Source: Gammaproteobacteria bacterium HGW-Gammaproteobacteria-1
GTDB lineage: Bacteria > Pseudomonadota > Gammaproteobacteria > Thiohalomonadales > Thiohalomonadaceae
Direction of reading: 5' to 3'
DNA: 46,822 nucleotides
NCBI GenBank assembly: GCA_002840095.1
Contig: PGZL01000016.1
Span: 1-46,822, forward strand
The position numbers and the translations under genes are program-made. The notes beneath the pieces are model-generated. The model saw only the letters and a program-made list of their open reading frames with translations. It had not been told where the DNA came from and searched no databases. Each line of letters begins with the position of its first letter. Within the stretch, counting starts at the first letter, position 1. Shown one piece after another: positions 32,088-45,870 of this stretch.

Positions 32088-33625
32088 GACACCTGTTTTC
32101 CCTGGGACTGGCGCTGTTGTCGTTCAGCGCCGTTGCCGAAATGCAGTCCGCTCCCCAGCTGTTTGCCAAACACTGCGTCAGCTGCCACGGTGCCGAACGG
32201 CTGGGCGGCATCGGCCCAGCCCTGCTGCCGCAAAACCTGAGCCGGCTGCGCAAGGCCGAGGCCGCCGAGGTCATCGCCCATGGACGCACGGCCACCCAGA
32301 TGGCCGGCTTCGCCGCCGTTCTGTCCGAGACGGACATCAAGGGCCTGGTGGAACTCATCTATACGCCTCCGGCGGTCATGCCGCGATGGGGGATCGAAGA
32401 GATTCGCAGCAGCCGCCTGCAACACACCCGGGCCGATGCCCTGCCCGACACGCCGCGTTACCAGGCCAATATGCAGAACCTGTTTCTGGTGGTCGAGCTG
32501 GGCGACCACCACATCACCCTCCTCGACGGCGACAAATTCGAACCCATCCACCGCTTCCCCACCCGCTACGCCCTGCACGGCGGTCCCAAATATTCACCCG
32601 ACGGGCGCTTCGTCTATCTCTGCTCCCGCGATGGCTGGGTAAGCAAGTACGATCTCTACAACCTGACCCTGATCAGTGAAGTACGCGCCGGCATCAACAG
32701 CCGCAACATCGCCGTCTCCGCCGATGGCCGCTACGTGATGGCCGCCAACTATCTTCCCCATAGCCTGGTGCTGCTCGATGCCGACACGCTGCTGCCGATC
32801 AAGGTATTTGAAACCGTCGGCAGGGACGGTACCAGCTCGCGTGTCAGCGCGGTCTACACCGCCCCGCCACGGGATAGCTTCATCGCCGCGCTGAAAGACA
32901 TTCCGGAGGTCTGGGAAATCAGTTATGCCGATCGACCGCCCGCCGGCTTCGGCGGCTGGGTGCACGACTTCCACAAGGAGCAAAGCGATGAAGTGGTACG
33001 CCCCTTCCCGCTACGGCGCATGTCCACCGAAGGCTATCTGGACGACTTCTTTTTCGACCACGAATACGAACACCTGATCGGCGCCTCACGCGACGGCGGC
33101 GGCCAGGTACTGGACATGTACATCGGCCGCAAAATTGCCGACCTCGATCTGCCCGGCATGCCACACCTCGGCTCCGGCATCACTTTCATACATGAAGGGC
33201 GCGAAGTTCTGGCCACGCCCAATATCAAGGAAGGTGTGGTCAGCATTATCGACCTGAAGACCTGGCAGACCATCAAGCGCATCGATACCCTGGGCCCCGG
33301 CTTCTTCATGCGCAGCCACGACAACACACCGTACATGTGGGTGGATGTCTTTTTCGGCCCCAACAAGGACGTCATGCACGTCATCGACAAACGTACGCTG
33401 GAGATCGTCAAGACGCTGAAACCGGCGCCGGGTAAAACCGCCGCCCACGTCGAATTCACCCAGGACGGCCGCTATGCACTGGTCAGTATCTGGGAGATGG
33501 ACGGCGCCCTCGTCATCTACGATGCGGCGACGCTGGAAGAGGTGAAGCGCCTGCCGATGAAAAAGCCGTCAGGCAAATACAATGTGCACAACAAGACCAC
33601 CTACAGCCGCGGCACCAGCCGGTAA
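32084..33625 (+). CDS. nirN: NirN, haem d1 dehydrogenase (NirS-like)
   Basis: A 513-residue periplasmic protein with a signal peptide (about 1-18), a haem c motif CVSCH (31-35) and a d1-type beta-propeller ending SGKYNVHNKTTYS. It is a relative of NirS that catalyses the last step of haem d1 synthesis, introducing a double bond, and hands the cofactor to NirS (known). It lacks the RPHPG active-site text seen in NirS. The gene closes the nir operon. Confidence 0.9.
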   Translation: MRHLFSLGLALLSFSAVAEMQSAPQLFAKHCVSCHGAERLGGIGPALLPQNLSRLRKAEAAEVIAHGRTATQMAGFAAVLSETDIKGLVELIYTPPAVMPRWGIEEIRSSRLQHTRADALPDTPRYQANMQNLFLVVELGDHHITLLDGDKFEPIHRFPTRYALHGGPKYSPDGRFVYLCSRDGWVSKYDLYNLTLISEVRAGINSRNIAVSADGRYVMAANYLPHSLVLLDADTLLPIKVFETVGRDGTSSRVSAVYTAPPRDSFIAALKDIPEVWEISYADRPPAGFGGWVHDFHKEQSDEVVRPFPLRRMSTEGYLDDFFFDHEYEHLIGASRDGGGQVLDMYIGRKIADLDLPGMPHLGSGITFIHEGREVLATPNIKEGVVSIIDLKTWQTIKRIDTLGPGFFMRSHDNTPYMWVDVFFGPNKDVMHVIDKRTLEIVKTLKPAPGKTAAHVEFTQDGRYALVSIWEMDGALVIYDAATLEEVKRLPMKKPSGKYNVHNKTTYSRGTSR

Positions 33626-33662
33626 CGGACGGTTCACCGCCGCGACCCAATACCAAACATCT

Positions 33663-34035
33663 GCCGCGGAGACGCAGAGACGCAGAGACGCAGAGATCAT
33701 GAATATGGCGTCTCAGCACACTTGCGGGAGGCCCGGGCTGTACTTTAGGCCTGTTTTTCCGGAATGAATTTTTTTGCTCTCGCCAAGACGCCAAGAACGC
33801 CAAGGGAACAGGAATCGGATCGTGGACATTGCGGTGCGGATTCATCGGGAGGTTGGCCCCGGTCTGCATGAAGCATGGGGATCGCCTGCACCGTCAATCG
33901 GCTTCGCGAAGAGAGAGCCGTTGATTCCTTGGCGTTCTTGGCGTCTTGGCGCGAGAAAATGTCTTCTCTGTGCGCCCACAGATTCTGCGGAGGAGCCGAA
34001 CTTATTTCCTCTGCATCTCTGCGTCTCTGCGGTAG
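33663..34035. repeat. Nested inverted-repeat element around a GxxExxY gene remnant
   Basis: The outer arms are CCGCGGAGACGCAGAGACGC (repeated GAGACGCA units, 33663-33697) and the inverse CTCTGCGTCTCTGCGG-type text at 34009-34035. The inner arms are CGCCAAGACGCCAAGAACGC (33781-33805) and the inverse GCGTTCTTGGCGTCTTGGCG (33931-33952). Between them lies a short GxxExxY-coding relic. Similar flanks occur near GxxExxY genes in other bacteria by my recollection, so this may be a defined small element. Confidence 0.7.
33816..33878 (+). pseudogene. GxxExxY protein fragment
   Basis: About 21 residues, RIVDIAVRIHREVGPGL then HEA, match the N-terminus of the GxxExxY (PDDEXK-like) family. The frame then runs out of the match at GSPAPS. 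The rest of the roughly 125-residue gene is missing. The function of the family is unknown. Confidence 0.6.
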
Positions 34036-34045
34036 AGGTTTGGTC

Positions 34046-34732
34046 TTACTCGCAGTAGGCGCGCAGCTTTTTCACATCGTGAATCTGCACGCTCAGACCC
34101 TTGACGCTGATCAGCCCCTGATCCGTCAGCGAGTGCAGGATGCGCGACAGCGTTTCCGGTTGCACCGACAGGCGGGAAGCGATGATGTTCTTGGCGGCCG
34201 GCAGAGACACTTCGGCCTCGCTCTCGGCGTCCTTCGGTGCCTGCCCCACCAGATAGTTGACCAGGCGCAGGGTAGCGTTCTGCAGCGTCAACGCATCAAT
34301 CTCGTTCAGGCGATGATGCAGGCGTACGCTCATGTCCGCCATCACACGGAAACAGGTATCCACTGACTCACGCAGCACGCTGAGGAAATTGCGGTTGTTG
34401 ATGGCGTAGAGTTCCGCCGGCACCAGGGCCTGCGAACTCACGGGAAAACGCTGTACATCCATGAACATGACCGCCTCGGCAAAACACTGTCCGGGGCGGA
34501 TGATCTCGATGACTTTTTCGTTGCCGGTAGGCGACAGGCGGTACAGCTTGATCTGGCCGCGGCGCAACATGAAGAAACGATCGGCCGGTTGCCCCTGGGT
34601 AAACAGATGCTCGCCTTCGGCCAGTTGTATCAGCTGTATGCCTTCTTTGATTTTCGCCAGTTGATCGTCGCTCAAGCCGTTAAACAAGGCATGAGCACGC
34701 AATTCCTGATCTGAAATGATGGCCTGATCCAT
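34046..34732 (-). CDS. dnr: DNR/NnrR-like NO-responsive Crp/Fnr-family regulator
   Basis: A 228-residue Crp/Fnr protein without the N-terminal cysteine cluster. The cyclic-nucleotide-like sensor has LAEGEHLFTQGQPADRFFMLRRG and KVIEIIRPGQCFAEAVMF. The HTH AAKNIIASRLSVQPETLSRILHSL has the E and SR contacts expected for TTGAT-type sites. DNR proteins bind haem and sense NO, turning on nir and nor genes (known). It lies convergent with the nir operon. I chose the ATG at 34732; an in-frame upstream extension to 34870 has unusual content. The symbol is by family and context. Confidence 0.8.
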   Translation of the reverse strand: MDQAIISDQELRAHALFNGLSDDQLAKIKEGIQLIQLAEGEHLFTQGQPADRFFMLRRGQIKLYRLSPTGNEKVIEIIRPGQCFAEAVMFMDVQRFPVSSQALVPAELYAINNRNFLSVLRESVDTCFRVMADMSVRLHHRLNEIDALTLQNATLRLVNYLVGQAPKDAESEAEVSLPAAKNIIASRLSVQPETLSRILHSLTDQGLISVKGLSVQIHDVKKLRAYCE

Positions 34733-34883
34733 GCCTGCATTATGCAAACTGCCATCGGCAGATGCAATGCCTGAGCAAAAAGCTAATACAAATGCCGCAA
34801 CAGCTTTCGGGAATGAGCGCGAATGAGGTATGGGAGGCCAGAATTTGCCCAAAATGCAGACGATAGTCACGACCCAAGTGGTT

Positions 34884-34914
34884 TTCTTGGCACGCTTGGC
34901 GTCCTGGCGAGAGT
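34884..34914. repeat. Single copy of the CTTGGCG-type arm
   Basis: TTCTTGGCACGCTTGGCGTC then CTGGCGAGAG resembles the inner arm of the element at 33781-33956. It lies upstream of dnr, so this regulator is bracketed by related repeat text on both sides. Confidence 0.5.
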
Positions 34915-34972
34915 CACATTCTTCACCGCAAAACGTCTGCTGTTCGAAGTTAACGAGAGAGTTGGTCGGGGC

Positions 34973-35534
<562 letters not shown>

Positions 35535-35616
35535 TTGGGATAAAGCTGGAACTACAGAAGGTCCGCCATGCGGAAGGCGCAAATCATACATGAATGCGCC
35601 ACGGATAGGAACATGC

Positions 35617-35976
35617 TCAGCGCTTGAGTATCACCAGAATTTCTTCCAGCTCGGCGCGCAAGGTCTGGAGTATGTGGGGGTCCACGGCAACGGCCTGTTC
35701 CGGTGATACTTCCTGCTCGAGCCGCTGACGGGCACCGCCGATGGTAAAGCCCTGTTCATAGAGCAGGCCGCGAATCTGACGAATCATGACCACATCGTGG
35801 CGCTGGTAATAACGGCGATTGCCGCGGCGCTTGACCGGCTTGAGCTGGGGAAATTCCTGCTCCCAGTACCGCAGCACATGCGGCTTGACGTCGCACAGCT
35901 CGCTCACCTCACCAATGGTGAAGTAACGCTTGCCGGGAATGGGCGGCAGTTCGTTATTGTTGCTGGGTTCCAGCAT
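35617..35976 (-). CDS. MerR-family transcriptional regulator next to ihfA
   Basis: A 119-residue protein. The MerR HTH reads [30 protein letters not shown], and the wing contains [19 protein letters not shown]-terminal helix ([14 protein letters not shown]) follows. I start at the ATG at 35976, preceded by GAGG, not the TTG at 35985. It overlaps the ihfA stop by 23 bases. The same gene follows ihfA in Pseudomonas (PA2737 type). The target is unknown. Confidence 0.9.
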   Translation of the reverse strand: MLEPSNNNELPPIPGKRYFTIGEVSELCDVKPHVLRYWEQEFPQLKPVKRRGNRRYYQRHDVVMIRQIRGLLYEQGFTIGGARQRLEQEVSPEQAVAVDPHILQTLRAELEEILVILKR

Positions 35977-36256
35977 AAGCCTCAACCCTCGCCTTCAGTT
36001 TCTGACCCGGGCGGAACGTCACCACGCGACGGGCCGTGATTGGAATTTCCTCACCGGTTTTGGGGTTACGTCCCGGACGCTGCTTTTTGTCGCGCAGGTC
36101 GAAATTCCCGAAACCGGACAGCTTCACCTGGTCGCCGTTCTGCAACGCGCCACGGATTTCCTCGAAGAAGATCTCGACGAGTTCCTTGGCCTCACGCTTG
36201 TTGAGCCCGAGCTCCTCGTACAGGCGTTCGGCTATTTCGGCTTTGGTCAACGCCAT
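35954..36256 (-). CDS. ihfA: Integration host factor subunit alpha
   Basis: A 100-residue DNA-bending protein of the HU/IHF family. It has the N-terminal [26 protein letters not shown] and the DNA-binding arm with [20 protein letters not shown]. With IHF-beta it bends DNA in replication, recombination and sigma-54 transcription. Gene order pheT-ihfA-merR is standard for gammaproteobacteria. Confidence 0.97.
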   Translation of the reverse strand: MALTKAEIAERLYEELGLNKREAKELVEIFFEEIRGALQNGDQVKLSGFGNFDLRDKKQRPGRNPKTGEEIPITARRVVTFRPGQKLKARVEAYAGTQQQ

Positions 36257-36268
36257 TTCCCGCGAACC

Positions 36269-40207
<3,939 letters not shown>

Positions 40208-40222
40208 TTATCCTTACCTCAC

Positions 40223-40417
40223 TTAGGCGTAGGGCATCAGACGGGACACCATACGGGTGTCGGCTGCTGCAACCATTGCGTCATCACGCAGCTGACGCTT
40301 GCGCTTGGTGGTCTTCTTGGTAAGGATGTGGCGCTTGAACGCCTGGCCACGCTTGAAACCGCCGGCGGTGGCCTTGAAACGCTTGGCCGCCCCGCGCTTA
40401 GTCTTCATCTTGGGCAT
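40223..40417 (-). CDS. rpmI: Ribosomal protein L35
   Basis: A 64-residue basic protein, [20 protein letters not shown] at the N-terminus, matching bL35. It lies 15 bases before rplT. The 99-base gap to infC holds imperfect hairpins but no clear site that I can name. Confidence 0.98.
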   Translation of the reverse strand: MPKMKTKRGAAKRFKATAGGFKRGQAFKRHILTKKTTKRKRQLRDDAMVAAADTRMVSRLMPYA

Positions 40418-40516
40418 TACTCTAACTCCGCATTTATCGGTTAATAGTCAAGTGCACGTTTTCGCACTGGCAGCCGCGCAAGACTGACAGTAGTGCACCC
40501 CGCAGGCCGTACTGGC

Positions 40517-41062
40517 CTACTTTTTCTTCTTGGGGACGATAACCATGACCATCTGACGGCCTTCCAGACGCGGGAACTGTTCTACCGTTCCCACCTCGGC
40601 GAGGTCCGCTTCGATACGCTTGAGCAACTTCAGCCCAAGCTCTTGGTGGGCCATCTCACGACCGCGGAACCGCAGCGTGATCTTGGCCCTGTCCCCGTCT
40701 TCCAGGAAACGCACCAGGTTGCGCAGTTTTACCTGGTAGTCTCCCTCTTCCGTCCCTGGTCGGAACTTGATCTCCTTGATCTGAATCTGCTTCTGCTTTT
40801 TGCGGGCGGCATGCTTCTTTTTGTTTTCCTCAAAAAGATACTTGCCGTAATCCATGATGCGGCAGACAGGCGGTTTGGCGTCGGCAGCCACTTCCACCAA
40901 GTCCAGTTCCGCCTCTTCCGCAATCCGCAACGCCTCAGCGATGGAAACGACGCCTACCTGCTCGCCTTCCGTACCGATGAGACGCACCTCGGGAACAGTG
41001 ATCTCTTCGTTTAAACGGGCGCTGCCCTCAGCGGGACGCGCCGGACCTGTTCTGCTGTTGAT
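40517..41062 (-). CDS. infC: Translation initiation factor IF-3, rare ATC start
   Basis: A 181-residue protein when started at the ATC at 41062, 8 bases after GGAGG. The conserved N-terminal [19 protein letters not shown] lies upstream of the first ATG in the frame, so that ATG (40987, actually a GTG or Val region in other genomes) cannot be the true start. The core [16 protein letters not shown] and [21 protein letters not shown] identify IF-3. E. coli infC starts with AUU and is autoregulated by IF-3 proofreading of that start; the ATC start suggests the same. The ribosome site overlaps the thrS end. Confidence 0.9.
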   Translation of the reverse strand: MNSRTGPARPAEGSARLNEEITVPEVRLIGTEGEQVGVVSIAEALRIAEEAELDLVEVAADAKPPVCRIMDYGKYLFEENKKKHAARKKQKQIQIKEIKFRPGTEEGDYQVKLRNLVRFLEDGDRAKITLRFRGREMAHQELGLKLLKRIEADLAEVGTVEQFPRLEGRQMVMVIVPKKKK

Positions 41063-41065
41063 GCT

Positions 41066-42991
41066 CTATTCCTCCAAAAAAGCGCGGCCGCGGCTCGCGA
41101 TCTCAGCGGTAAGTCGCTCGGCAAACGCTTCCAGCGTCATGCTGCCGAGGTCCTCACCACCGCGCGTGCGCACGGCCACTGCCTGTTGTTCCACCTCGCG
41201 GTCGCCGATGACCAGCAGATACGGCACTCGCTGCAGGGTATGTTCGCGGATTTTAAAGCCTATTTTCTCATTTCTCAAGTCGGACTTGACCCGGACGCCG
41301 CGGGCGGCCAGGGCTCGCTCCACCTGTTGCACATATTCGGCCTGGCGATCGGTGATGTTCAGCACCACCACCTGCTGGGGGGCCAGCCAGAGGGGGAAGA
41401 CGCCGGCGTAGTGCTCGATGAGGATGCCGATGAAGCGCTCCATGGAACCCAGAATGGCGCGATGCAGCATCACCGGCACCTGCTTGCTGCCGTCCTCGGC
41501 GATGAAGTGGGCGCCCAGGCGCTCCGGCAGGTTGAAGTCCACCTGCAGGGTGCCGCACTGCCAGACACGGTCGAGGCAGTCGCGCAGGGAGAACTCGATC
41601 TTCGGGCCATAGAAAGCACCCTCGCCCGGCTGCAGGTCCCAGGCCAGGCCCTGGGCGTTAAGTGCCTGTTCCAGCGCATGTTCTGCCTTGTCCCACACCT
41701 CGTCCGCGCCGATGCGCTTGTCCGGGCGGGTGGAGAGTTTGACCTCGATGTTCTCGAAGCCGAAGTCGGCGTAGACCTGCATCACCAGGGCGATGAAGGT
41801 CGCGGCCTCCTCCTGTACCTGCTGTTCGGTACAGAAGATATGGGCGTCGTCCTGGGTGAAGGCGCGCACGCGCATCAGCCCGTGCAGGGTGCCGGAGGGC
41901 TCGTTGCGGTGGCAGGAACCGAACTCGGCCAGGCGCAGCGGCAGGTCGCGGTAGCTCTTCAGGCCCTGGTTGAATATCTGGATGTGGCCGGGGCAGTTCA
42001 TCGGCTTGACCGCGTAGTCGCGGTTCTCCGAGGAGGTGGTGAACATGTTGTCGCGGTAGTTCTGCCAGTGGCCGGACTTCTCCCACAGGGCACGGTCCAT
42101 CACCATGGGGGTCTTCACCTCCTGGTAGCCGTTGTCGCGGAACACCCGGCGCATGTACTGCTCCACCGCCTGCCACAGGGTCCAGCCCGGGGCATGCCAG
42201 AACACCATGCCCGGCGCCTCCTCCTGGGAGTGGAACAGGTCGAGCTGGCGGCCGATCTTGCGATGGTCACGCTTTTCCGCCTCTTCCAGGCGGTGCAGGT
42301 ATTCCTTGAGCGCCTTCTTGTCGCCCCAGGCGGTGCCGTAGATGCGGGTCAGCATCTCGTTGTTGGAGTCGCCGCGCCAGTAGGCGCCGGCCACCTTCAT
42401 CAGCTTGAAGGCCTGCAGCTTGCCGGTGGACGGCACGTGGGGACCGCGGCACAGGTCGACGAAATCGCCCTGCCGGTAGAGCGAGATGTTCTCGCCGTGC
42501 GGGATGTCGGTGATGATCTCGGCCTTGTAGGCCTCCCCCATGTTGCGGAAAAACTCGATCGCCTCCTCGCGCGGCATCACCGAACGCTCGATCTTGAGGT
42601 CCCCGGCGGCGAGCTTCTCCATCTCGGCCTCGATCTTCTCCAGGTCTTCGCTGGTGAAGGGGCGCTCATAGGCGAAGTCATAGTAGAAGCCGTTCTCGAT
42701 CACCGGACCGATGGTGACCTGGGCGGAGGGAAACAGCCGCTTGACGGCCTGGGCCAGCAGATGGGCCGTGGAGTGGCGGATGATATCGACGCCCTCCTCG
42801 TCACGGCCGGTGACGATGGCCAGCTGCACGTCATGGTCCAGGGTGTGGGAGGTATCTACCAGCCGGCCGTCCACCTTGCCGGCCAGCGCGGCCTTGGCCA
42901 GGCCGGGGCCGATGGCGGCGGCGACGTCCAGTACGGTAACGGGGTGGTCAAACGGGCGTTGGCTGCCGTCGGGAAGGGTAATCGTGGGCAT
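41066..42991 (-). CDS. thrS: Threonyl-tRNA synthetase
   Basis: A 641-residue class II synthetase. It has the N-terminal TGS domain ([18 protein letters not shown]), the editing domain with [16 protein letters not shown] and the [12 protein letters not shown] region, motif 2 with [20 protein letters not shown], and the zinc site in [15 protein letters not shown]. The anticodon-binding domain closes the protein. The ATG at 42991 has GGAG 6 bases upstream. It leads the operon thrS-infC-rpmI-rplT-pheST-ihfA. Confidence 0.97.
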   Translation of the reverse strand: MPTITLPDGSQRPFDHPVTVLDVAAAIGPGLAKAALAGKVDGRLVDTSHTLDHDVQLAIVTGRDEEGVDIIRHSTAHLLAQAVKRLFPSAQVTIGPVIENGFYYDFAYERPFTSEDLEKIEAEMEKLAAGDLKIERSVMPREEAIEFFRNMGEAYKAEIITDIPHGENISLYRQGDFVDLCRGPHVPSTGKLQAFKLMKVAGAYWRGDSNNEMLTRIYGTAWGDKKALKEYLHRLEEAEKRDHRKIGRQLDLFHSQEEAPGMVFWHAPGWTLWQAVEQYMRRVFRDNGYQEVKTPMVMDRALWEKSGHWQNYRDNMFTTSSENRDYAVKPMNCPGHIQIFNQGLKSYRDLPLRLAEFGSCHRNEPSGTLHGLMRVRAFTQDDAHIFCTEQQVQEEAATFIALVMQVYADFGFENIEVKLSTRPDKRIGADEVWDKAEHALEQALNAQGLAWDLQPGEGAFYGPKIEFSLRDCLDRVWQCGTLQVDFNLPERLGAHFIAEDGSKQVPVMLHRAILGSMERFIGILIEHYAGVFPLWLAPQQVVVLNITDRQAEYVQQVERALAARGVRVKSDLRNEKIGFKIREHTLQRVPYLLVIGDREVEQQAVAVRTRGGEDLGSMTLEAFAERLTAEIASRGRAFLEE

Positions 42992-43100
42992 CAATGTCTC
43001 CAGTGGCGGCCTATACGAGGGGCCGCGTGCTACTCCGGCTTAAGATGGCACCACAGGGTGCCTTGATTGGGGGGCGCCTGACGGCGCAGGAAAGGGCGCC

Positions 43101-43128
43101 ATTCTAACGGATTGACTTGCGGATACAA
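43101..43128 (-). promoter_or_regulatory. Putative sigma-70 promoter of the thrS operon
   Basis: On the minus strand TTGTAT (-35) and TAGAAT (-10) are 16 bases apart. Transcription would start at about 43094, some 100 bases before thrS. This is a match by eye. Confidence 0.5.
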
Positions 43129-43138
43129 GCGGCAATGT

Positions 43139-44479
43139 TCACAACGGGGACTCCGGTGTCAGCTCCCGGTAGCCGTGCAGATCGCCGGCGAGGTGCGGGC
43201 TGTCGATCCGGCACAGGGAAAAGACCGCCTTGGAATTGCTGACGGCGATCACCGCCGCCTCCCGCGCCACCAGGTCGACCGCCGCCAGATCCACCCGGCT
43301 GCGCGCCACCCGCAGGGCGTAGTCTCCGTGCAGCTGCACTGCCGTCATTTTCACGTCCGAACCGATGACATCCACCGCCAGCCCTTCGCCGCCGATGCGG
43401 CTGTGTTCGATGTTGACCCGCGACTCGAACACATACAGTTCACCGATCTCGGCGTTCTGTATGCTCACGTCGCTGCAGTGCCGCAGTTCCAGGCGACTGT
43501 AACGGCCCTCGAACCGCACGTTGCGCTGCCGCTCGCAGCGCCCGATGCGCTCCACGTCCCCCTCCGGTTCATAGGCGATGGGGGGCGGCGGCAGGGCATC
43601 CTCCAGAAAACCCAGCAACAGGCGGTTGAACACCTCGGGCCTGTCGCTCATGGGCACATGGGCCGCGCCGTCGATGAGTTCCAGCCAGCTGTGCGGCAGG
43701 CGCTGCCGCAGCACCTGCGCGGTGCGCAGGGGGGCGACGTCGTCCTCCGTCCCCCACAGGACCAGCACGGGGGCCTGGACCCTTTGCAGGAGAGGGGTGA
43801 AATCGGCCTCCACCAGGGCCATGGCGCTAATCTGCCGCTCGCCGCCCACTCCCTCGACGTAGGAGTTTTCCGTCACATCCTCGCTGTCGAAGGAAGAGTT
43901 CACCAGTCCCTCGAGAAACTTGCCGGCGAAGCTCTGCAGCACCTCCGACGACCAGCGCGATTCACCGTCGTCTCCGTGCAGCCAGTTGCCCACCAGAAAC
44001 TTGGTATAGGCCAGGCGGTGCAGTATCCCCGCCACGTCTGCCACCACCAGGCGGCTCACCCTCTCGGGATGCAGCGCGGCATAGTTGAGCGCCACCGCCC
44101 CGCCCATGGAATGTCCCACCAGCCGCAGTGGCGAACGCGCCCGCTGCTGCACCAGGAAATGCAGCGCCGTCGCATAGTTTTCCGGCGTGTACTGCTGCGG
44201 ACCGCCGTCGGACTGGCCGAAGCCCGGCAGGTCGACGGCCAGTACGTGGTAACGCTGGGCCAGCGCCGGGATCTGCAGTGCCCAGTCGTCGGCGCTGCCG
44301 CCGATGCCATGGACCAGCAGCACGGTCACCTGGGAAACGGGGTTGGCCTCGTAAAAGCACAGCTTGCCCTCGAACACCGGCTCGTCCACGCAGGTGCGCG
44401 GCAGCTGGGCCGCGGCCGTGCCGCTCGCCAGCACGGCGGCCATCACTAATAGCCAGGGCTGCAACATCCTGTTCGTCAT
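43139..44479 (-). CDS. Exported alpha/beta hydrolase with C-terminal right-handed-helix-like repeats
   Basis: A 446-residue protein with a signal peptide (about 1-24, ending GTAAAQ). The hydrolase domain (to about 295) has VLLVHGIGGSADDW, a nucleophile elbow VGHSMGG, an acid in LWGTEDDV and a His in DGAAHVPMS. After a proline-rich linker (EDALPPPPIAYEP), about 120 residues form short repeated strands (RLELRHCSDVSIQNAEIGEL, VFESRVNIEHSRI) like a small right-handed beta-helix. Family activity is esterase or lipase-like; substrate and the role of the tail are unknown. I chose the ATG at 44479, preceded by GGGGAAG. Confidence 0.75.
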   Translation of the reverse strand: MTNRMLQPWLLVMAAVLASGTAAAQLPRTCVDEPVFEGKLCFYEANPVSQVTVLLVHGIGGSADDWALQIPALAQRYHVLAVDLPGFGQSDGGPQQYTPENYATALHFLVQQRARSPLRLVGHSMGGAVALNYAALHPERVSRLVVADVAGILHRLAYTKFLVGNWLHGDDGESRWSSEVLQSFAGKFLEGLVNSSFDSEDVTENSYVEGVGGERQISAMALVEADFTPLLQRVQAPVLVLWGTEDDVAPLRTAQVLRQRLPHSWLELIDGAAHVPMSDRPEVFNRLLLGFLEDALPPPPIAYEPEGDVERIGRCERQRNVRFEGRYSRLELRHCSDVSIQNAEIGELYVFESRVNIEHSRIGGEGLAVDVIGSDVKMTAVQLHGDYALRVARSRVDLAAVDLVAREAAVIAVSNSKAVFSLCRIDSPHLAGDLHGYRELTPESPL

Positions 44480-44685
44480 CAACTTCCCCATTGGGTTTAG
44501 GGATAAGCATTGCTACCATGGGCAGCCGGCCGCCACTGCGATCGGGATCACAGGTGCGGGGCGCTGCCTGGCTACGGCCCGGAGCCTGTAACCGCAGTAT
44601 CAAGCATAGCGCGGCAACCCGCCGCGTCATGCAGGGATTGCGCCGTCCGTACGGCGCTACACCAATAACCAACAAGGAGAGATAA

Positions 44686-45084
44686 ATGAAGAAGCTGTTT
44701 GCCATCGTGCTGCTTGCCGGCCTGTCCCTGGCCATCGCCACCGGTTGCCGTACCTCGACCCCGATCTACAACGTCCAGGACGCCACCATAGTGACCAATA
44801 GCGACAAGCCTGCCACCGCCACCGATGTGAAGAAGGCGATTCTGCGCGCCGGCACCAGCCTGGGCTGGAACATGAAGGAAGAGAAGCCCGGTCACATCAT
44901 CGGTACCCTGCACCTGCGCACGCACATGGCCCAGATCGACATCAAGTACAGCCCCAGCAGCTACAGCATCACCTACCGTGACAGCCAGAACCTGAATTAC
45001 GACGGCACCAACATTCACGGCAACTACAACGGCTGGGTACAGCGCCTGCAACAGAACATCCAGTCGCAGATGAACCTGATGTAA
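44686..45084 (+). CDS. Small lipoprotein of unknown function
   Basis: A 132-residue exported protein with a lipobox ending in TGC (Cys at about 21). The mature part has TDVKKAILRAGTSLGWNMKE and IIGTLHLRTHMAQIDIKYS, a pattern I have seen in uncharacterised proteobacterial lipoproteins but cannot name. AAGGAGAG precedes the ATG. It is alone between a hydrolase gene on the other strand and a terminator. Confidence 0.75.
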   Translation: MKKLFAIVLLAGLSLAIATGCRTSTPIYNVQDATIVTNSDKPATATDVKKAILRAGTSLGWNMKEEKPGHIIGTLHLRTHMAQIDIKYSPSSYSITYRDSQNLNYDGTNIHGNYNGWVQRLQQNIQSQMNLM

Positions 45085-45091
45085 CTGGAAA

Positions 45092-45124
45092 GACGGCGCA
45101 CGTTCCGGGGGGAACGTGCGCCGT
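45092..45124. terminator. Intergenic hairpin between lipoprotein and glycosyltransferase genes
   Basis: ACGGCGCACGTTCC and GGAACGTGCGCCGT form a perfect 14-bp stem with a 5-base loop. The two genes converge on it, so it may stop transcription from both sides, though the T run is weak. Confidence 0.75.
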
Positions 45125-45126
45125 AC

Positions 45127-45870
45127 TCAGTTTTCAATACGGGCCGCTTCGCGCCACACCCGCCACAGTCCCTGCGGATAGAAACCGCGCGCCGCCAGCT
45201 TGCCCGCCACCATCAGGACGATGCGCGTAATGTCCGCCACCGGCCGGAAATGGCTGGGACGCGCCCCGGCCTGGTATACCGTGGCGATGGGCACGGCGAC
45301 ACAGTCGAAACCGCGCCGCACCGCATCAATCAATATCTCGCTTTCGAACACGAAACCGCCCCGTTCGCGCAGGCGCGGCACGTAGTCACGCAGCAGCTCC
45401 GCCGGATAGAGACGGAAACCCGACTGGCTGTCGGCGATGGAGCGTCCCGCAGCCCAGGAAATCCAGAAGTCGGCCACGCCGTTGGCAACGCGCCGCGCGC
45501 GCGGCGCGCTCTGCCGATCGCGCAGCCGCGCTGCAATCACCACCGTCCGCGGCAGACGCGCCGCCACCGCCAGCAGGCGTGGAATATCCTCCGGCGCGTG
45601 CTGGCCGTCGCCGTCGATGGAGATCACCGCCGCAGCGCCCAGGGACAGCGCGTGCTGCATGCCGCGCCACAGGCTGGCGGCCTTGCCGCTGTTGCGCTCG
45701 TTGCGCAGCACGGTCACGTCGAGGCCGTCGAGTTGGGCCACGGTGTCATCACGGGAACCGTCGTCCACCACGATCACCGGCCCATGGACCAGGGCGCGCT
45801 CGGCCACCGCGCGGATGGTGGCCGCCTCGTTATAGGCGGGGATCACGATCATGGCTGCGATGGAACTCAT
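45127..45870 (-). CDS. Family 2 glycosyltransferase
   Basis: A 247-residue enzyme. Typical motifs are MIVIPAYNEAATIRAVAER, VIVVDDGSRDDT, and the DxD-like ISIDGDGQHAPEDIP; SQSGFRLYP is the acceptor-side loop. It would transfer a sugar to a lipid or polyene product. The C-terminus has no clear membrane helix. Its ATG overlaps the stop of the ketoreductase gene (ATGA), so the two are co-translated. Confidence 0.85.
   Translation of the reverse strand: MSSIAAMIVIPAYNEAATIRAVAERALVHGPVIVVDDGSRDDTVAQLDGLDVTVLRNERNSGKAASLWRGMQHALSLGAAAVISIDGDGQHAPEDIPRLLAVAARLPRTVVIAARLRDRQSAPRARRVANGVADFWISWAAGRSIADSQSGFRLYPAELLRDYVPRLRERGGFVFESEILIDAVRRGFDCVAVPIATVYQAGARPSHFRPVADITRIVLMVAGKLAARGFYPQGLWRVWREAARIEN

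Noticed and set aside
33774..34058. 94-codon frame as an intact GxxExxY gene
   Set aside because: Only about 21 codons match the family; the rest is translated repeat DNA.
34733..34870. N-terminal extension of dnr
   Set aside because: The extra 46 residues look like a random signal-like stretch without a ribosome site, and Crp/Fnr regulators are cytoplasmic.
41186..43066. 626-codon plus-strand frame opposite thrS
   Set aside because: Antisense shadow; thrS motifs are complete on the other strand.
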